Shown: positions 10,063-19,449 of the stretch, in pieces
Position numbering within the stretch: the first letter of the stretch is position 1
How the letters are laid out: the number at the start of each line of letters is the position of its first letter
From: CAYMMX01 sp964391675
Lineage (GTDB): Bacteria > Cyanobacteriota > Vampirovibrionia > Gastranaerophilales > Gastranaerophilaceae
Length of the DNA stretch: 64,000 nucleotides
Assembly (NCBI GenBank): GCA_964391675.1
Contig: CAYMMX010000001.1
Location: 186,001 to 250,000, forward strand
Direction of reading: 5' to 3'
The notes under the pieces: generated by a model
The model's input: only the letters and a program-made list of their open reading frames with translations
Told to the model about the DNA's origin: nothing
Database searches by the model: none
Translations under genes and position numbers: made by a program

Positions 10063-10536
10063 TTAAGATTTAACATGCAATCTCTTTTTATACATTTCTG
10101 ATGTAATAAACCAATTATTTGCAAATTTATTTCCGTATCTATCTTCGTAGCTAACCTTTATATTAAAACATTTTGGCATTTTAGGATTTTCAAAAAAACC
10201 TGTACATTCCAACATTGTTTCATTAAATTCTCCAGGTTTAAGATTTTTAGTATATTTAAATAAAGGCATTTCTGACATAGGAGCTTCGTGCCAGATATAT
10301 TCAAAATCTGGTTCAAAATCAAAAGAAATATTATAAGCAACTCCTCTGCCAATATTTTCTATTTTTAAATAAAATTCCGTCCAATTTTTATCTTGAACAT
10401 AAACATAAACCAAAGGTTCATCTAATAGCTTATTATTTTTTTTCATTTGATATATCATTTGCCATGTAAGAATAACATAACAAACAGTTGCAATAGCTGT
10501 AACAGCTGAAGATATTACTATAATCCAAGTATCCAT
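10063..10536 (-). CDS. Membrane-anchored protein of unknown function
   Basis: 157 aa. One N-terminal transmembrane helix (about residues 4-26, WIIVISSAVTAIATVCYVIL) is followed by a short basic segment (QMKKNNK). A mostly beta-type domain follows, with phrases such as FYLKIENIGRGVAYNISF and a YEDRYGNKF strand. This arrangement, one helix and then an Ig-like/sandwich-like domain, occurs in many unassigned bacterial proteins whose beta domain carries the phrase KIENIGRGVAYNI. I do not recognise a catalytic motif and give no function. It stands alone between the palindrome patch and tRNA-Ser, which is on the same strand just upstream. Confidence 0.65.
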   Translation of the reverse strand: MDTWIIVISSAVTAIATVCYVILTWQMIYQMKKNNKLLDEPLVYVYVQDKNWTEFYLKIENIGRGVAYNISFDFEPDFEYIWHEAPMSEMPLFKYTKNLKPGEFNETMLECTGFFENPKMPKCFNIKVSYEDRYGNKFANNWFITSEMYKKRLHVKS

Positions 10537-10567
10537 TAAGCACTCTTTATATTATATATTAAAAAAT

Positions 10568-10657
10568 CGGAGAAGGAGAGATTCGAACTCTCGGTGCAGA
10601 TTACTCCACACAACACCTTAGCAGGGTGCCGCCTTAAGCCAACTCGGCCACTTCTCC
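10568..10657 (-). tRNA. tRNA-Ser (GCT)
   Basis: A 90-nt class II tRNA. The acceptor stem GGAGAAG/CTTCTCC is closed, the anticodon stem CACC/GGTG holds the loop CTGCTAA (anticodon GCT), there is a long variable arm, and the T-arm contains GTTCGAATC. The discriminator is G and no CCA is encoded. The T-rich ATTTTTT after the 3' end may serve as terminator. Confidence 0.95.
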
Positions 10658-10760
10658 ATATATACTTTTACTTTTTTTATCATATCATAAAGTTTTTTTT
10701 ATTAAAATATTTTTTTTAAACAATTTTTTTCATAATTTACTATAAAGTAAAATAAACTAG

Positions 10761-10789
10761 TTGATTCATATTCTTTTTATTGCTATACT
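10761..10789 (+). promoter_or_regulatory. Sigma-70-type promoter
   Basis: TTGATT (10761-10766), 17-bp spacer, TATACT (10784-10789). It points into the 92-aa gene at 10817. Confidence 0.6.
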
Positions 10790-10816
10790 AAAAAAAAGAA
10801 TATGAGGGTTTATAAT

Positions 10817-11095
10817 ATGTTTGGAAGATTCATTACACCAATATTAAAAAAAGAAAGAGTTCTTATTATTACAGAAGATTATGAGATAAAAGGGTGGCTT
10901 TATAATCCGGGATTATCAAGAGCAAACAGATTTTTAACTAATCTTTTAAATGGAGCAAACAGAAATTTTGTTGCTGTAACAGAATGTGAAATAACTTATA
11001 AAAATAAACACGGTGAAGTTGAACATCTGGACTTTTTACAACTAAATCTTAGATATATTATTCTAATAAGACCTTTAAAAGAAGGCGAGTTATAA
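10817..11095 (+). CDS. Small conserved-type protein of unknown function
   Basis: 92 aa from the ATG at 10817, chosen because GAGGG (10804-10808) sits 8 nt ahead of it. An upstream ATG at 10802 overlaps that ribosome site and would give 97 aa. The protein is compact and beta-rich (ERVLIITEDYEIKGWLY; FVAVTECEITYKNKHGEVEHLDFLQLNL split across strands; ends RYIILIRPL). There is no signal peptide or membrane helix. The fold suggests a small barrel of the PilZ/Sm type, but no signature residues support either. A good promoter lies directly upstream, so it is probably monocistronic. Confidence 0.6.
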   Translation: MFGRFITPILKKERVLIITEDYEIKGWLYNPGLSRANRFLTNLLNGANRNFVAVTECEITYKNKHGEVEHLDFLQLNLRYIILIRPLKEGEL

Positions 11096-11106
11096 ATTAA
11101 TTATTT

Positions 11107-13260
11107 TTAATCTTGTTTATTGAAAATGATATACGGATAAATTTCATCTATTGTTTTTTGCCAGTTTTCTTTAGAACTAAAACCTATGGCAAATTTAGCA
11201 ACATTTTCTCCTAATAAATAAGCATCTTTTACTTCTAAAGGCGGTCCGGCCGGAGTTGTTCTGGCTGGATTTTTCGGGTTCGAAATTATTCCTGTTGATC
11301 TTAGAATGGTTATTAAAATAGAATTTTTATTAATTTCATATTCTGTCAATCCTTTTGTTACAATTTCAAAATCTTGAGCCCAGACATATCTTTGCATTGG
11401 AGCTGTGTTAGTTTTTGCTTCCAAGCCTTTTTTCTTAGGTAAATTTTTTCTTATATCATAGTTCGAATCAAATTCTCTTTCAATTAAAGTTCCCAAGTCT
11501 TCTGAAAAAGTTTTGGTTATAGGGTCTTTTAAATTAAACATAACTTGTAGAAGATGGTTTTTTGTTTTATTAAACCAATTTAGATTAAAATTTATTAAAT
11601 GAGAGTTTTTGTTTAAATATATTTCTGCATTAATTATTGTTGTTTTAATTTTAAATTTAACTTGTAACAAAGCTTGAAAATCATTATCTGCAACAATTTT
11701 TGATGAAAGTATAGTAGCTGTCTCTCCTTTATCATTCACTTTTGGTCCAAAATTATATGTATCGCCTAAATCTTTAAAATCAATAAATTTAATAAAATCA
11801 TAATATATTTCATTATTAATTTTATCTGTTAAAATTATTTTTCCTTTATCGATTTTAAATCCGACTTTAGAATTTTCTATAGAAGTATCAGATATTTTTA
11901 AATCTGACTTAGAATATGTTCCTCCATAAACCTGTTGAGTTTTAGACAAAATTTTCGAAGGGGTTTTATTTTCAATTTCTGCCAAATAGGTATAAATTGT
12001 TTTATAATCTTCTGTTATCGGTATTTTTTTTGTATCGTAAAGAATAGAATCTTCAAATCCTTTTTTTACCGATATAAGTTTAAATTCTTTATCCGAATAT
12101 TTTTTAGTACTTTCAAATTTAACCGTACCGCTGAAAGTATTATTAGAAAGATTAATTATTAAGGATTTTTCGCCTGTATCTATTTTTGTTTCTCTAATTA
12201 TAGTATTTGCTATTTGCAAGATTTTTTTATATCTTATAATATTTTCCTGATGGACTGAATCTATAGAACATCCACAAATACCATCATGTGCTTGATTTTG
12301 TAAAAGTAACTTATAAGCATATTCTATTATATTTTCATAGGACTTTGTTTTATATTTTTTTTGCGCAAATTTTTGGAATTTATTTGCCAAATCTAACATA
12401 TAACAACATTTTATATTATATTGTTTAAGATCCTTTCTTGCAGAATAACATCCGGGCAATATAAAAGTGGTTGAGTTATCTCTAAGCTCATGATTCCATT
12501 CAAATTTAAATTTATCTTTTACAAGTTCAAAATATCTGAAAGGTGAAGATAATTCTATGTCATAATTCTTAAGATGTTTGTTAATTTCTCTTATTTGTTC
12601 TGAAATATTTGATTCTATTCCGAGATGGTCTGCACCAATAGGCATAAGCAGTATATCTGAGGATTTTTTAGCTATTTTATCTAAATTAGTTTTTATAAAT
12701 TCTATTTTTTCTTCAAGCGGTATGTTAGAAGAAAAAATATCCATGAAGTACCCTCGGATTAAGTTAACTGTTTTTATACCATTAAACAAAAATTCTGAAG
12801 GAATTATTTCCGGACACCCTCTCCATACAACAGCTTTATCTATTCCAAATTCATTTAAAATAATTGGAATATTTTTGCTATGACCAAAAGTATCTGCAAA
12901 ATAACCTAAAAAATCTTCACAACCTAAGTTTTTAGCATATTTTAATCCTATTTCTAAATTTTTTCTAAAGCATGTATCATCTGTTAAAAATTCATCTACT
13001 AATGTATAACATGGACCTATAAAAAGTTTTTTTTGCTTTATTAATTTGCGTACAAGAGCTTCTTTTTGAGGGTTTATTTCCAAATAGTCCTCAATAGCAC
13101 TTGTCTGACCATCAAAATAAAAGCATGGGATTTTCCAATTTTCCAATAAATCCAAAACATTATCAAAAACTTTAATTAAACGAATTCTGAAAACTTCATA
13201 TTCTCTGTACCATTCTCTATCCCAATGGGTATGTAAATATGCAATAACTTTTTTCTTCAT
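11107..13260 (-). CDS. Glycoside hydrolase family 38 alpha-mannosidase
   Basis: 717 aa with no signal peptide, so cytoplasmic. The N-terminal motif HTHWDREWY (about 10-18) is the zinc/substrate signature of GH38. The catalytic nucleophile Asp is in YFADTFGHS (about 160-168). The middle-domain signature NQAHDGICGCSIDSVHQ is present near 330-345, followed by the beta-sandwich C-terminal part. The family hydrolyses alpha-mannosides; bacterial members include mannosylglycerate hydrolases, but the substrate cannot be read here. It stands alone, convergent with the small gene at 10817 and 12 bp from its stop. At 717 residues it is at the short end for the family but has all core blocks. Confidence 0.88.
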   Translation of the reverse strand: MKKKVIAYLHTHWDREWYREYEVFRIRLIKVFDNVLDLLENWKIPCFYFDGQTSAIEDYLEINPQKEALVRKLIKQKKLFIGPCYTLVDEFLTDDTCFRKNLEIGLKYAKNLGCEDFLGYFADTFGHSKNIPIILNEFGIDKAVVWRGCPEIIPSEFLFNGIKTVNLIRGYFMDIFSSNIPLEEKIEFIKTNLDKIAKKSSDILLMPIGADHLGIESNISEQIREINKHLKNYDIELSSPFRYFELVKDKFKFEWNHELRDNSTTFILPGCYSARKDLKQYNIKCCYMLDLANKFQKFAQKKYKTKSYENIIEYAYKLLLQNQAHDGICGCSIDSVHQENIIRYKKILQIANTIIRETKIDTGEKSLIINLSNNTFSGTVKFESTKKYSDKEFKLISVKKGFEDSILYDTKKIPITEDYKTIYTYLAEIENKTPSKILSKTQQVYGGTYSKSDLKISDTSIENSKVGFKIDKGKIILTDKINNEIYYDFIKFIDFKDLGDTYNFGPKVNDKGETATILSSKIVADNDFQALLQVKFKIKTTIINAEIYLNKNSHLINFNLNWFNKTKNHLLQVMFNLKDPITKTFSEDLGTLIEREFDSNYDIRKNLPKKKGLEAKTNTAPMQRYVWAQDFEIVTKGLTEYEINKNSILITILRSTGIISNPKNPARTTPAGPPLEVKDAYLLGENVAKFAIGFSSKENWQKTIDEIYPYIIFNKQD

Positions 13261-13409
13261 TAATGTATTTTACTTTATTTTTAATAAAAAAGGAAGATGT
13301 AAAAATTTAATCTATTAGCATGATTAAAAATATTATTTACAAAATTAATCATATTGACTAAAAGATTTATTATGAGTACTCTATATATAGAAAATACTTG
13401 GGGAAAGTT

Positions 13410-14834
13410 ATGTCCGCTAAAAAGAAGATATTTTTAATTTACCCTCCTTCACCTGTTATGAACAGGGAAGATAGGTGCCAACAACCAACAAAAGATTTGC
13501 TGGTGATTCCGCCTTTGCCGCCTATGGATTTAATGTATATGGCAGCAGTTGCGGAACAACTTAAAAAACCATTTACTTATGAGGCAAAAATCGTTGACTA
13601 CAGCCTTATACAGGATTCACATAATCAGCTTAAGGCTGATTTGAAACAGTATAGTCCTGATTACATAGTGATAAATGTTGCTTCCACAACTATAGAAAAT
13701 GATTTATCTATTTTAAACACAATTAAAGAAATACTCCCAAATGTTATTATAATTGCAAAAGGTGCACATTTTCTAACTTCTAACATGGATATTTTATATA
13801 AATATAAGAATCTTGATTTAATTATTGTTGGAGAAGTAGAAGAAACTTTAAAAGAAATTCTTCAAGGAAAAAAATATGAAAGAATTAAAGGTTTATGTTA
13901 CAGAGATGGATTTGTGGCAAAATATACAGGAAATAGACCTTTTATACAGGACTTGGATAAACTTCCTTTCCCTGCAAGACATTTAGTAAATAATAATATA
14001 TTTAAAAGACCTGATAATAATCAAGTTCAAGCAATAATAAAGGTTTCCAGAGGATGCCCTCATCATTGTTTCTTTTGCTTGTCAACACCTTTATCAGGAT
14101 CAAAAGTTAGAACAAGAAGTGTTGAAAATATTGTCGAAGAAATTAAAGAATGTGTTGAAAAATATAAAATAACAAATTTTATTTTTTGGTCAGATATCTT
14201 TAATCAAGATAGAGAGTGGACTCTTGATCTTTGCGAAAAAATTATTGACAGTGATCTAAAAATTACTTGGTCTGCTAATACAAGAGCCGATACTGCTGAT
14301 GAAGAGATGGTAGAATTCATGTATGATGCCGGTTGCAGATTAGTATCAATCGGAGTAGAAAGCGGTTCACAATTTATTTTAGATAAAATAGGAAAAAAAA
14401 TAACCTTAGACCAAATTAAAAAAACTGTAAAAATGTTTAAAAACTTCAAAATAAAAGTTTATAATTATTTTATAATAGGCCTGCCTTGGGATACAGAAGA
14501 AACAATTGAGGAAACAATAGATTTTGCTATACGTTTAAATAGTGATTTTGTAAGTTTTTATACGGCAACACCGCTTCCGGGGACAAGATTTTATAAATTT
14601 GCAAAAGAAAATAATCTTTTATCTGATAATGCCTCCTTTGAAGGAGCTTATTATAATCCTGTTATTAATACCTTATGCTTAAGCAAAGATAGAATTTTTA
14701 AACTTCATAAAAATGCTATAAAAAGATTTTATTTACGTCCTGGTTTTATACTCAAATCAATTTTAAATATTCGTTCATTTACAGAATTAAAAAATTACTT
14801 TAAAGCAGGACTAAATTTAATTTTCAGAAAATAG
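13410..14834 (+). CDS. B12-binding-domain radical SAM protein
   Basis: 474 aa from the ATG at 13410, which has GGGG 6 nt upstream; a TTG at 13398 would add four residues. The N-terminal third is a Rossmann-like cobalamin-binding type domain beginning FLIYPPSPV and PPLPPMDLMYMAA. The core has the 4Fe-4S cluster motif C-x3-C-x2-C in RGCPHHCFFC (about residue 218) and the later strands typical of radical SAM barrels (SIGVESGSQFIL, NYFIIGLPWDTEETI). The B12-binding His of the DxHxxG motif is not evident, so cobalamin binding is uncertain. Such proteins often act in lipid, cofactor or tRNA methylthiolation chemistry; the reaction is unknown. Confidence 0.82.
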   Translation: MSAKKKIFLIYPPSPVMNREDRCQQPTKDLLVIPPLPPMDLMYMAAVAEQLKKPFTYEAKIVDYSLIQDSHNQLKADLKQYSPDYIVINVASTTIENDLSILNTIKEILPNVIIIAKGAHFLTSNMDILYKYKNLDLIIVGEVEETLKEILQGKKYERIKGLCYRDGFVAKYTGNRPFIQDLDKLPFPARHLVNNNIFKRPDNNQVQAIIKVSRGCPHHCFFCLSTPLSGSKVRTRSVENIVEEIKECVEKYKITNFIFWSDIFNQDREWTLDLCEKIIDSDLKITWSANTRADTADEEMVEFMYDAGCRLVSIGVESGSQFILDKIGKKITLDQIKKTVKMFKNFKIKVYNYFIIGLPWDTEETIEETIDFAIRLNSDFVSFYTATPLPGTRFYKFAKENNLLSDNASFEGAYYNPVINTLCLSKDRIFKLHKNAIKRFYLRPGFILKSILNIRSFTELKNYFKAGLNLIFRK

Positions 14835-14908
14835 TATATATTTTGTAGTTATTGACAATACCATATATATTATACTAAATTTATAAATATTAATATAAGG
14901 AATATTTT

Positions 14909-15406
14909 ATGAAAAATATAACAATTAACAGTCCAAATTTCGGCACCAGACCTTTAATTGGTGACATTGCAGCAAATAATGGTCTTAGAAAATATAATAT
15001 AAATTTAACAAAAGGAATTTTAGATGCTTTTGAAAAGCTTTCAAAAAATAATATTGATGATGAATTAGTCCTTAATATTGGTCATAAAACCGGAGCAAAA
15101 AAATATGCTACGGATTCTTTAGAACTTTTATTTTTTAAAAAAGATTTTTCTAAAAATACCCCAAATTCATTAATATGCCAAAGTTCAGTTTCTTTTTCTC
15201 CTAAAACACTAGAAAAAATGACTGCTAAAAAAATTACACAATTATTACTTAATTCATATGAAAAATTAAAAAAATGCACAACTTTAAATCTATACAATAT
15301 AGATAATTATGCTTCAAGTCCAAAAAAATGTATAACTAAACCTCATGCTATAAAAATTAATGAATTGTGTCAAAAATTCGGTTATGATGATTGGACTTGT
15401 GCCTAG
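14909..15406 (+). CDS. Small protein of unknown function with an N-terminal SPNFG motif
   Basis: 165 aa with an ATAAGGA-type ribosome site 8-9 nt ahead of the ATG. A TTGACA lies at 14852-14857, with an 18-bp spacer to TAAATT. The protein has no signal peptide. It is Lys/Asn/Thr-rich and contains five Cys, four of them in the last 60 residues. The N-terminus has NSPNFGTRP (residues 8-16), which resembles PxF[GC] segments in two other proteins of this window (49545 and the GNAT at 32901). I recognise no domain. It sits between the radical SAM gene and the amino-acid symporter on the same strand, but with its own likely promoter. Confidence 0.6.
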   Translation: MKNITINSPNFGTRPLIGDIAANNGLRKYNINLTKGILDAFEKLSKNNIDDELVLNIGHKTGAKKYATDSLELLFFKKDFSKNTPNSLICQSSVSFSPKTLEKMTAKKITQLLLNSYEKLKKCTTLNLYNIDNYASSPKKCITKPHAIKINELCQKFGYDDWTCA

Positions 15407-15501
15407 ATTAATTTATACATCAAGATTATATAAAGGAAATTCCTTTTAAGCTTTGTTTTTGCTACTATTTAATAATGCAAATATTTAAGAGAGGATTTTC
15501 A

Positions 15502-17004
15502 ATGAAAAAGTTTTTTTGGGTTATATATGCATTTATTTTTTCGATGCAGCAATCGTTTGCTTTAAATGTTGATACAGCAATTGAAAAAGTAGTAGCACCT
15601 TTTTCAGATAAGATTTCGGCAATAATGTTTTTTCCGATAACAATTATGGGAGTTGAAATACCTATTATAATTTTATGGATTCTTGCTGCAGGATTGTTTT
15701 TTACAATTTATTTAAATGGTGTTGCTCTTTGGGGATTAAAACATTCAATAGATATTCTTTCTAAACCTAAAGAAAATGGCGCAGATGGAGAAATTTCTCC
15801 TTTAGGTGCTTTAATGTCAGCCCTTTCAGGCACTGTAGGATTAGGCACAATTGCAGGAGTTGCAATCTCAATTTCTATTGGAGGACCTGGAGCTGCTTTT
15901 TGGATTATGTTTGGAGCAATTTTAGGCATGACTCTAAAATTTGCTGAAGTTTCTTTATCTTTAAAATATAGAAAATTTTTACCTGACGGTTCTGTTGCAG
16001 GAGGTCCTATGCATTTTATTGCTCACGGACTTACAAGAAGAAAAATGAGGTGGTTAGGACAACCTTTGGCTGTAATTTTTGCATATCTTTGTATAGGTGG
16101 AGGAATTACCGGCGGAAATATGATTCAAATTAACCAAACCACAAGACAAATTATTAACATTACAGGTGGTGAAACAGGTCTTTTACAAGGATACAACTGG
16201 GTTATTGGTTTACTTTGCGCTATTTTACTTGGTGCAATTATTATCGGTGGTGTTAAATCAATAACAAAAGTCGCAATGAAAGCTGTTCCACTTATGATTT
16301 ACTTATATTTATTTGCGGGTATTATAATTCTTCTGGCTAATTGGCAAAACCTTCCGCATACGTTTTATGTAATGATAAAAGAAGCTTTCTTCCCGTCATC
16401 CGTTGCCGGAGGAATAGTCGGAATAATGATTATTGGAATGAGACGTTCTGTTCAAACAAATGAAGCAGGTACGGGTTCAGCCCCTATAGTATATGCTCCG
16501 GCAAAAACAGATGAACCCATTTCTCAAGGATTTATTGCACTTATTGAACCTTTTTTAACAGGTTTAGTTTGCTTACTTTCCGCTGGAATAATTGTTTCAT
16601 CAGGGGTGTATGAAAATTATACTCAAGGAGTAAATGGAATAGAATTAACTTCTTCCGCTTTTGAATCAATATTTCCTGCTTTTAAGTATATCTTATCAGT
16701 AATTGTTATTTTATTTGCTTTAACAACTGTTATTTCTTGGGCTTATTATGGTCAAAAGGCTTGGAATTACATTGTTGGTGAAGGTAAAAAACGTACTTTA
16801 ATATACCAAATAATATTTCTATGCTTTACTGTAATAGGATCAGTTATGAATGTTAAAACAATAATTGATTTAACAGATTCCATGATGCTTGGTATGGCCG
16901 TTCCTAATTGTTTAGCAATGTATATTATGGCAAAAGAATTAAAAATAGACTTAATTAAATATTGTAAGAAGCATCAAGTAGGTATAAAATTTAATAAATG
17001 CTAA
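15502..17004 (+). CDS. Alanine/glycine:cation symporter (AgcS/AlsT family)
   Basis: 500 aa from the ATG at 15502, selected because GAGAGGA (15489-15495) precedes it; an ATG at 15475 would add nine residues. About ten transmembrane helices are visible. Family signatures are LSGTVGLGTIAGVA, GGPGAAFWIMFGAILGM and the substrate/ion-site region RRSVQTNEAGTGSAPI. These proteins import alanine or glycine with Na+ (or H+) through the inner membrane. The N-terminus carries a cleavable-looking hydrophobic segment ending FA before the first conserved helix. A clear terminator follows at 17060. Alanine versus glycine specificity cannot be told. Confidence 0.9.
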   Translation: MKKFFWVIYAFIFSMQQSFALNVDTAIEKVVAPFSDKISAIMFFPITIMGVEIPIIILWILAAGLFFTIYLNGVALWGLKHSIDILSKPKENGADGEISPLGALMSALSGTVGLGTIAGVAISISIGGPGAAFWIMFGAILGMTLKFAEVSLSLKYRKFLPDGSVAGGPMHFIAHGLTRRKMRWLGQPLAVIFAYLCIGGGITGGNMIQINQTTRQIINITGGETGLLQGYNWVIGLLCAILLGAIIIGGVKSITKVAMKAVPLMIYLYLFAGIIILLANWQNLPHTFYVMIKEAFFPSSVAGGIVGIMIIGMRRSVQTNEAGTGSAPIVYAPAKTDEPISQGFIALIEPFLTGLVCLLSAGIIVSSGVYENYTQGVNGIELTSSAFESIFPAFKYILSVIVILFALTTVISWAYYGQKAWNYIVGEGKKRTLIYQIIFLCFTVIGSVMNVKTIIDLTDSMMLGMAVPNCLAMYIMAKELKIDLIKYCKKHQVGIKFNKC

Positions 17005-17059
17005 TTTAAAATTAATAAAAGTATATACTAAAATAAATTTTCATTAAATAATTAAAAAA

Positions 17060-17090
17060 GAGCTTTAATTTAATATTAAAGCTCTTTTCT
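17060..17090 (+). terminator. Intrinsic terminator of the symporter gene
   Basis: GAGCTTTAAT (17060-17069), loop TTAAT, ATTAAAGCTC (17075-17084), then TTTTCT. It ends the transcript 55 bp after the stop codon. Confidence 0.85.
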
Positions 17091-17240
17091 GCAATATTAA
17101 ACTACTCCTTAATGAAATAATTGTAAACAATTGTAAAGAAATTTGCATCTTTCTGCAATTTTGTATATAAAAAATACTTTATTAATATATAAGAAAGATA
17201 TACACTTAACCAAAAGATAATTAAAAAGTTTAACATACAT

Positions 17241-17280
17241 ACTACACACTACTACACACTACTACACACTACTACACACT
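17241..17280 (+). repeat. Four tandem copies of ACTACACACT
   Basis: Exact 10-bp units at 17241, 17251, 17261 and 17271. Diverged ACC/CACACTAACC units follow to about 17305. The period of 10 is not a multiple of 3, which argues against a coding repeat, and the tract would be unstructured in RNA. Confidence 0.95.
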
Positions 17281-17332
17281 AACCTACCACACACTAACCT
17301 TCTACACGAGGAATTACTAAACAGAATTCCAA

Positions 17333-17361
17333 GGCCTTTTTCAAAAAGGTCTTTTTTTTTT
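17333..17361 (+). terminator. Strong intrinsic terminator of the candidate small RNA
   Basis: GGCCTTT (17333-17339), a loop of about five, AAAGGTC (17345-17351) with one G-T pair, then ten T (17352-17361). The T-run is only on the plus strand, so it does not serve clpX. Confidence 0.8.
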
Positions 17362-17479
17362 GCTATAATTTTAGAATTGAAAATTAATGACTATTACTAA
17401 TTGGTTTAATTATATTTTGAGCTATTAATGAACTGTTTAAGTGTGTTTTAAAAGCTTTTTCATAAGGCTTCCGTTAGAA

Positions 17480-18787
17480 TTAAGCAATTTCTTCTTGCGG
17501 TTTATCTTTTTTCTTAGGAAGCTGGATTAATTCCGCTTGGTTCCTGTTTTTAACCATTTCCGCAGTTATTAAAAATTTTGACAGATTTTCCTTTGAAGGA
17601 ATATCATACATAACATCAAGCATAATTTCTTCAACAATTGAACGAAGTGCTCTGGCTCCTGTTTTTCTTTTAATTGCCTCTGCTGCAATTAAATCAATAG
17701 CTTCTTGTTCAAAATCAAGGTTTACTCCATCCATATCAAGTAAACACTTGTATTGTTTTAACACTGCGTTTTTAGGCTCAGTGAGAATCATTTTTAAAGT
17801 CTTCTCATCTAATGCTTCAAGTACTGCATAAATAGGTACACGACCAATAAATTCAGGTATTAAACCAAATTTTAATAAATCTTCGGGTTGAAGTTTTTTA
17901 AGCATTTTAGAAATTTGGGCTTCTTTTTCAGTTTGAGTAGCTGCTTTAGCACCAAAACCAACAGTTGAACCATCTGCTGCACGTCTTTCGACAATTTTTT
18001 CTAATCCCACAAATGCTCCGCCTACAATAAATAATATATTACTTGTGTCTATTTGAATAAATTCTTGATGAGGATGTTTTCTGCCACCTTGGGGTGGAAC
18101 ATTCGCAATCGTTCCTTCAATCATTTTTAATAGGGCTTGTTGGACACCTTCTCCTGAAACGTCTCTTGTTATTGACGTATTTTCTGATTTACGTGCAATC
18201 TTATCTATTTCATCTATATAAATTATTCCACGCTCTGCTTTTGACGCATCATAATCAGCATTTTGAAGCAATCTCAGCAAAATATTTTCAACATCATCAC
18301 CAACATAACCGGCCTCGGTTAATGTTGTTGCATCTGCTACAGCAAACGGAACATCTAACATTTTAGCAAGGGTTTGTGCTAGTAAAGTTTTTCCACTCCC
18401 GGTTGGTCCAACAAGTAAAATATTTGACTTTTGTATTTCAACATCATGCTTTTTATTAGCCGATTTGTTATGTTTTAATCTTTTGTAATGGTTATACACT
18501 GCAACTGATAGAACTTTTTTTGCATCATCTTGACCAACTATATGCTCATCCAAGTGAGCTTTAATTTCTGCTGGTTTTGGAATAGGTTTTTCTTCAGAAG
18601 AATTAGTTTTATCATCTTTACCTTCTTTTTCTTTGCCTTCGAAAAATTCTTCATCCAATATTTCATTACAAAGTTCAACGCATTCATCACAAATATAAAC
18701 TTCAGGACCTGCTATTAATTTTTTAACTTGATCCTGTGTTTTTCCGCAAAATGAACATTTTAATCTGCTATCATCATGATTTGCCAT
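17480..18787 (-). CDS. clpX: ATP-dependent Clp protease ATP-binding subunit ClpX
   Basis: 435 aa. The N-terminal C4 zinc finger has C11, C14, C33 and C36. The AAA+ module has Walker A GPTGSGKT (127-134), Walker B IIYIDE (188-193), the pore loop GYVGDD (160-165) and RKHPH (236-240). A VGF loop (276-278) matches the IGF loop that docks on ClpP. It unfolds tagged proteins and feeds them to ClpP. It is the last gene of tig-clpP-clpX, 20 bp after clpP, with an ATTCTCCTGA-type ribosome site (GGAG on the minus strand). SmpB, encoded at 27.7 kb, would mark ssrA-tagged substrates for it. Confidence 0.98.
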   Translation of the reverse strand: MANHDDSRLKCSFCGKTQDQVKKLIAGPEVYICDECVELCNEILDEEFFEGKEKEGKDDKTNSSEEKPIPKPAEIKAHLDEHIVGQDDAKKVLSVAVYNHYKRLKHNKSANKKHDVEIQKSNILLVGPTGSGKTLLAQTLAKMLDVPFAVADATTLTEAGYVGDDVENILLRLLQNADYDASKAERGIIYIDEIDKIARKSENTSITRDVSGEGVQQALLKMIEGTIANVPPQGGRKHPHQEFIQIDTSNILFIVGGAFVGLEKIVERRAADGSTVGFGAKAATQTEKEAQISKMLKKLQPEDLLKFGLIPEFIGRVPIYAVLEALDEKTLKMILTEPKNAVLKQYKCLLDMDGVNLDFEQEAIDLIAAEAIKRKTGARALRSIVEEIMLDVMYDIPSKENLSKFLITAEMVKNRNQAELIQLPKKKDKPQEEIA

Positions 18788-18807
18788 TAAATTCTCCTGA
18801 TTAAAAT

Positions 18808-19410
18808 CTAATTAGGTTCTTTCAAAGTTTCTTCTCTTGTAATAACTTTATCAATCATACCATATTCCAAGGCTTCTGCCGGAGTCATAATATAATCTCT
18901 ATCTGTATCTTTCTCGATTTTTTTAATTGATTGACCTGTATTTGTAGCCAAAATTTCATTTAATGATTTTTTAATCCTTACAATTTCAGCTGCTTGAATT
19001 TCTATATCTGTAGCTTGACCTTGAGCACCGCCTAATGGTTGGTGAATTAATACTCTTGAGTGAGGAAGAGCCATTCTTTTGCCTTTTGTTCCTGCTGAGA
19101 GTAAAAAAGCACCCATACTTGCTGCCTGTCCCAAACAAATTGTACTTACATCTGCTCTGATATGCTGCATCGTGTCATATATAGCAAAACCGGCAGTTAC
19201 ACTTCCTCCAGGACTATTTATGTATAACATTATATCTTTTTCAGGATTTTCGCTGTCTAATAATAACATTTGTGCAACAATTAAATTTGCAACCATATCA
19301 TCAATTCCGGTACCTAAAAATATAATTCTTTCTCTTAATAATCTTGAAAAAATGTCAAAAGAACGTTCACCTTTGCTTGATTGCTCTATTACTACAGGTA
19401 CAAAACTCAT
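18808..19410 (-). CDS. clpP: ATP-dependent Clp protease proteolytic subunit ClpP
   Basis: 200 aa. The serine-protease triad is in place: Ser98 in GQAASMGAFL, His123 in SRVLIHQPLGG and Asp172 in the DRDYIMTPAEA segment. The substrate-binding loop YINSPGGSVTAGFAIYD is intact. ClpP forms the 14-mer chamber that degrades proteins delivered by ClpX. There is an AAAGGAAA ribosome site, and it lies 39 bp after tig and 20 bp before clpX, in one probable transcription unit. Confidence 0.98.
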   Translation of the reverse strand: MSFVPVVIEQSSKGERSFDIFSRLLRERIIFLGTGIDDMVANLIVAQMLLLDSENPEKDIMLYINSPGGSVTAGFAIYDTMQHIRADVSTICLGQAASMGAFLLSAGTKGKRMALPHSRVLIHQPLGGAQGQATDIEIQAAEIVRIKKSLNEILATNTGQSIKKIEKDTDRDYIMTPAEALEYGMIDKVITREETLKEPN

Positions 19411-19449
19411 TTTAGTTTCCTTTCTTTATAATTATATCATAACATATTT

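Larger units (their letters stand above)
17190..17361 (+). ncRNA. Candidate small RNA with a CA-rich repeat tract
   Basis: The gene-free stretch 17091-17479 has no usable open frame. It holds four tandem ACTACACACT units, then degenerate copies, a GGAATT/AATTCC hairpin and a strong terminator at 17333-17361. The symporter transcript already ends at 17090, so this second plus-strand terminator implies a separate short transcript. Promoter and 5' end are not fixed; AT-rich candidates lie near 17160-17200. The rest, 17362-17479, shows nothing clear. Confidence 0.4.

Noticed and set aside
11935..12883. Plus-strand frames opposite the alpha-mannosidase
   Set aside because: They are antisense shadows; the minus-strand frame has all GH38 motifs.
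17241..17305. Tandem 10-bp units as a CRISPR array or coding repeat
   Set aside because: The units abut without spacers and are too short for CRISPR. Period 10 and stops in all frames exclude a coding repeat.
17190..17361. Yfr1 small RNA
   Set aside because: The conserved unpaired ACUCCUCACAC motif between two hairpins is absent; only CACAC-rich repeats are shared.
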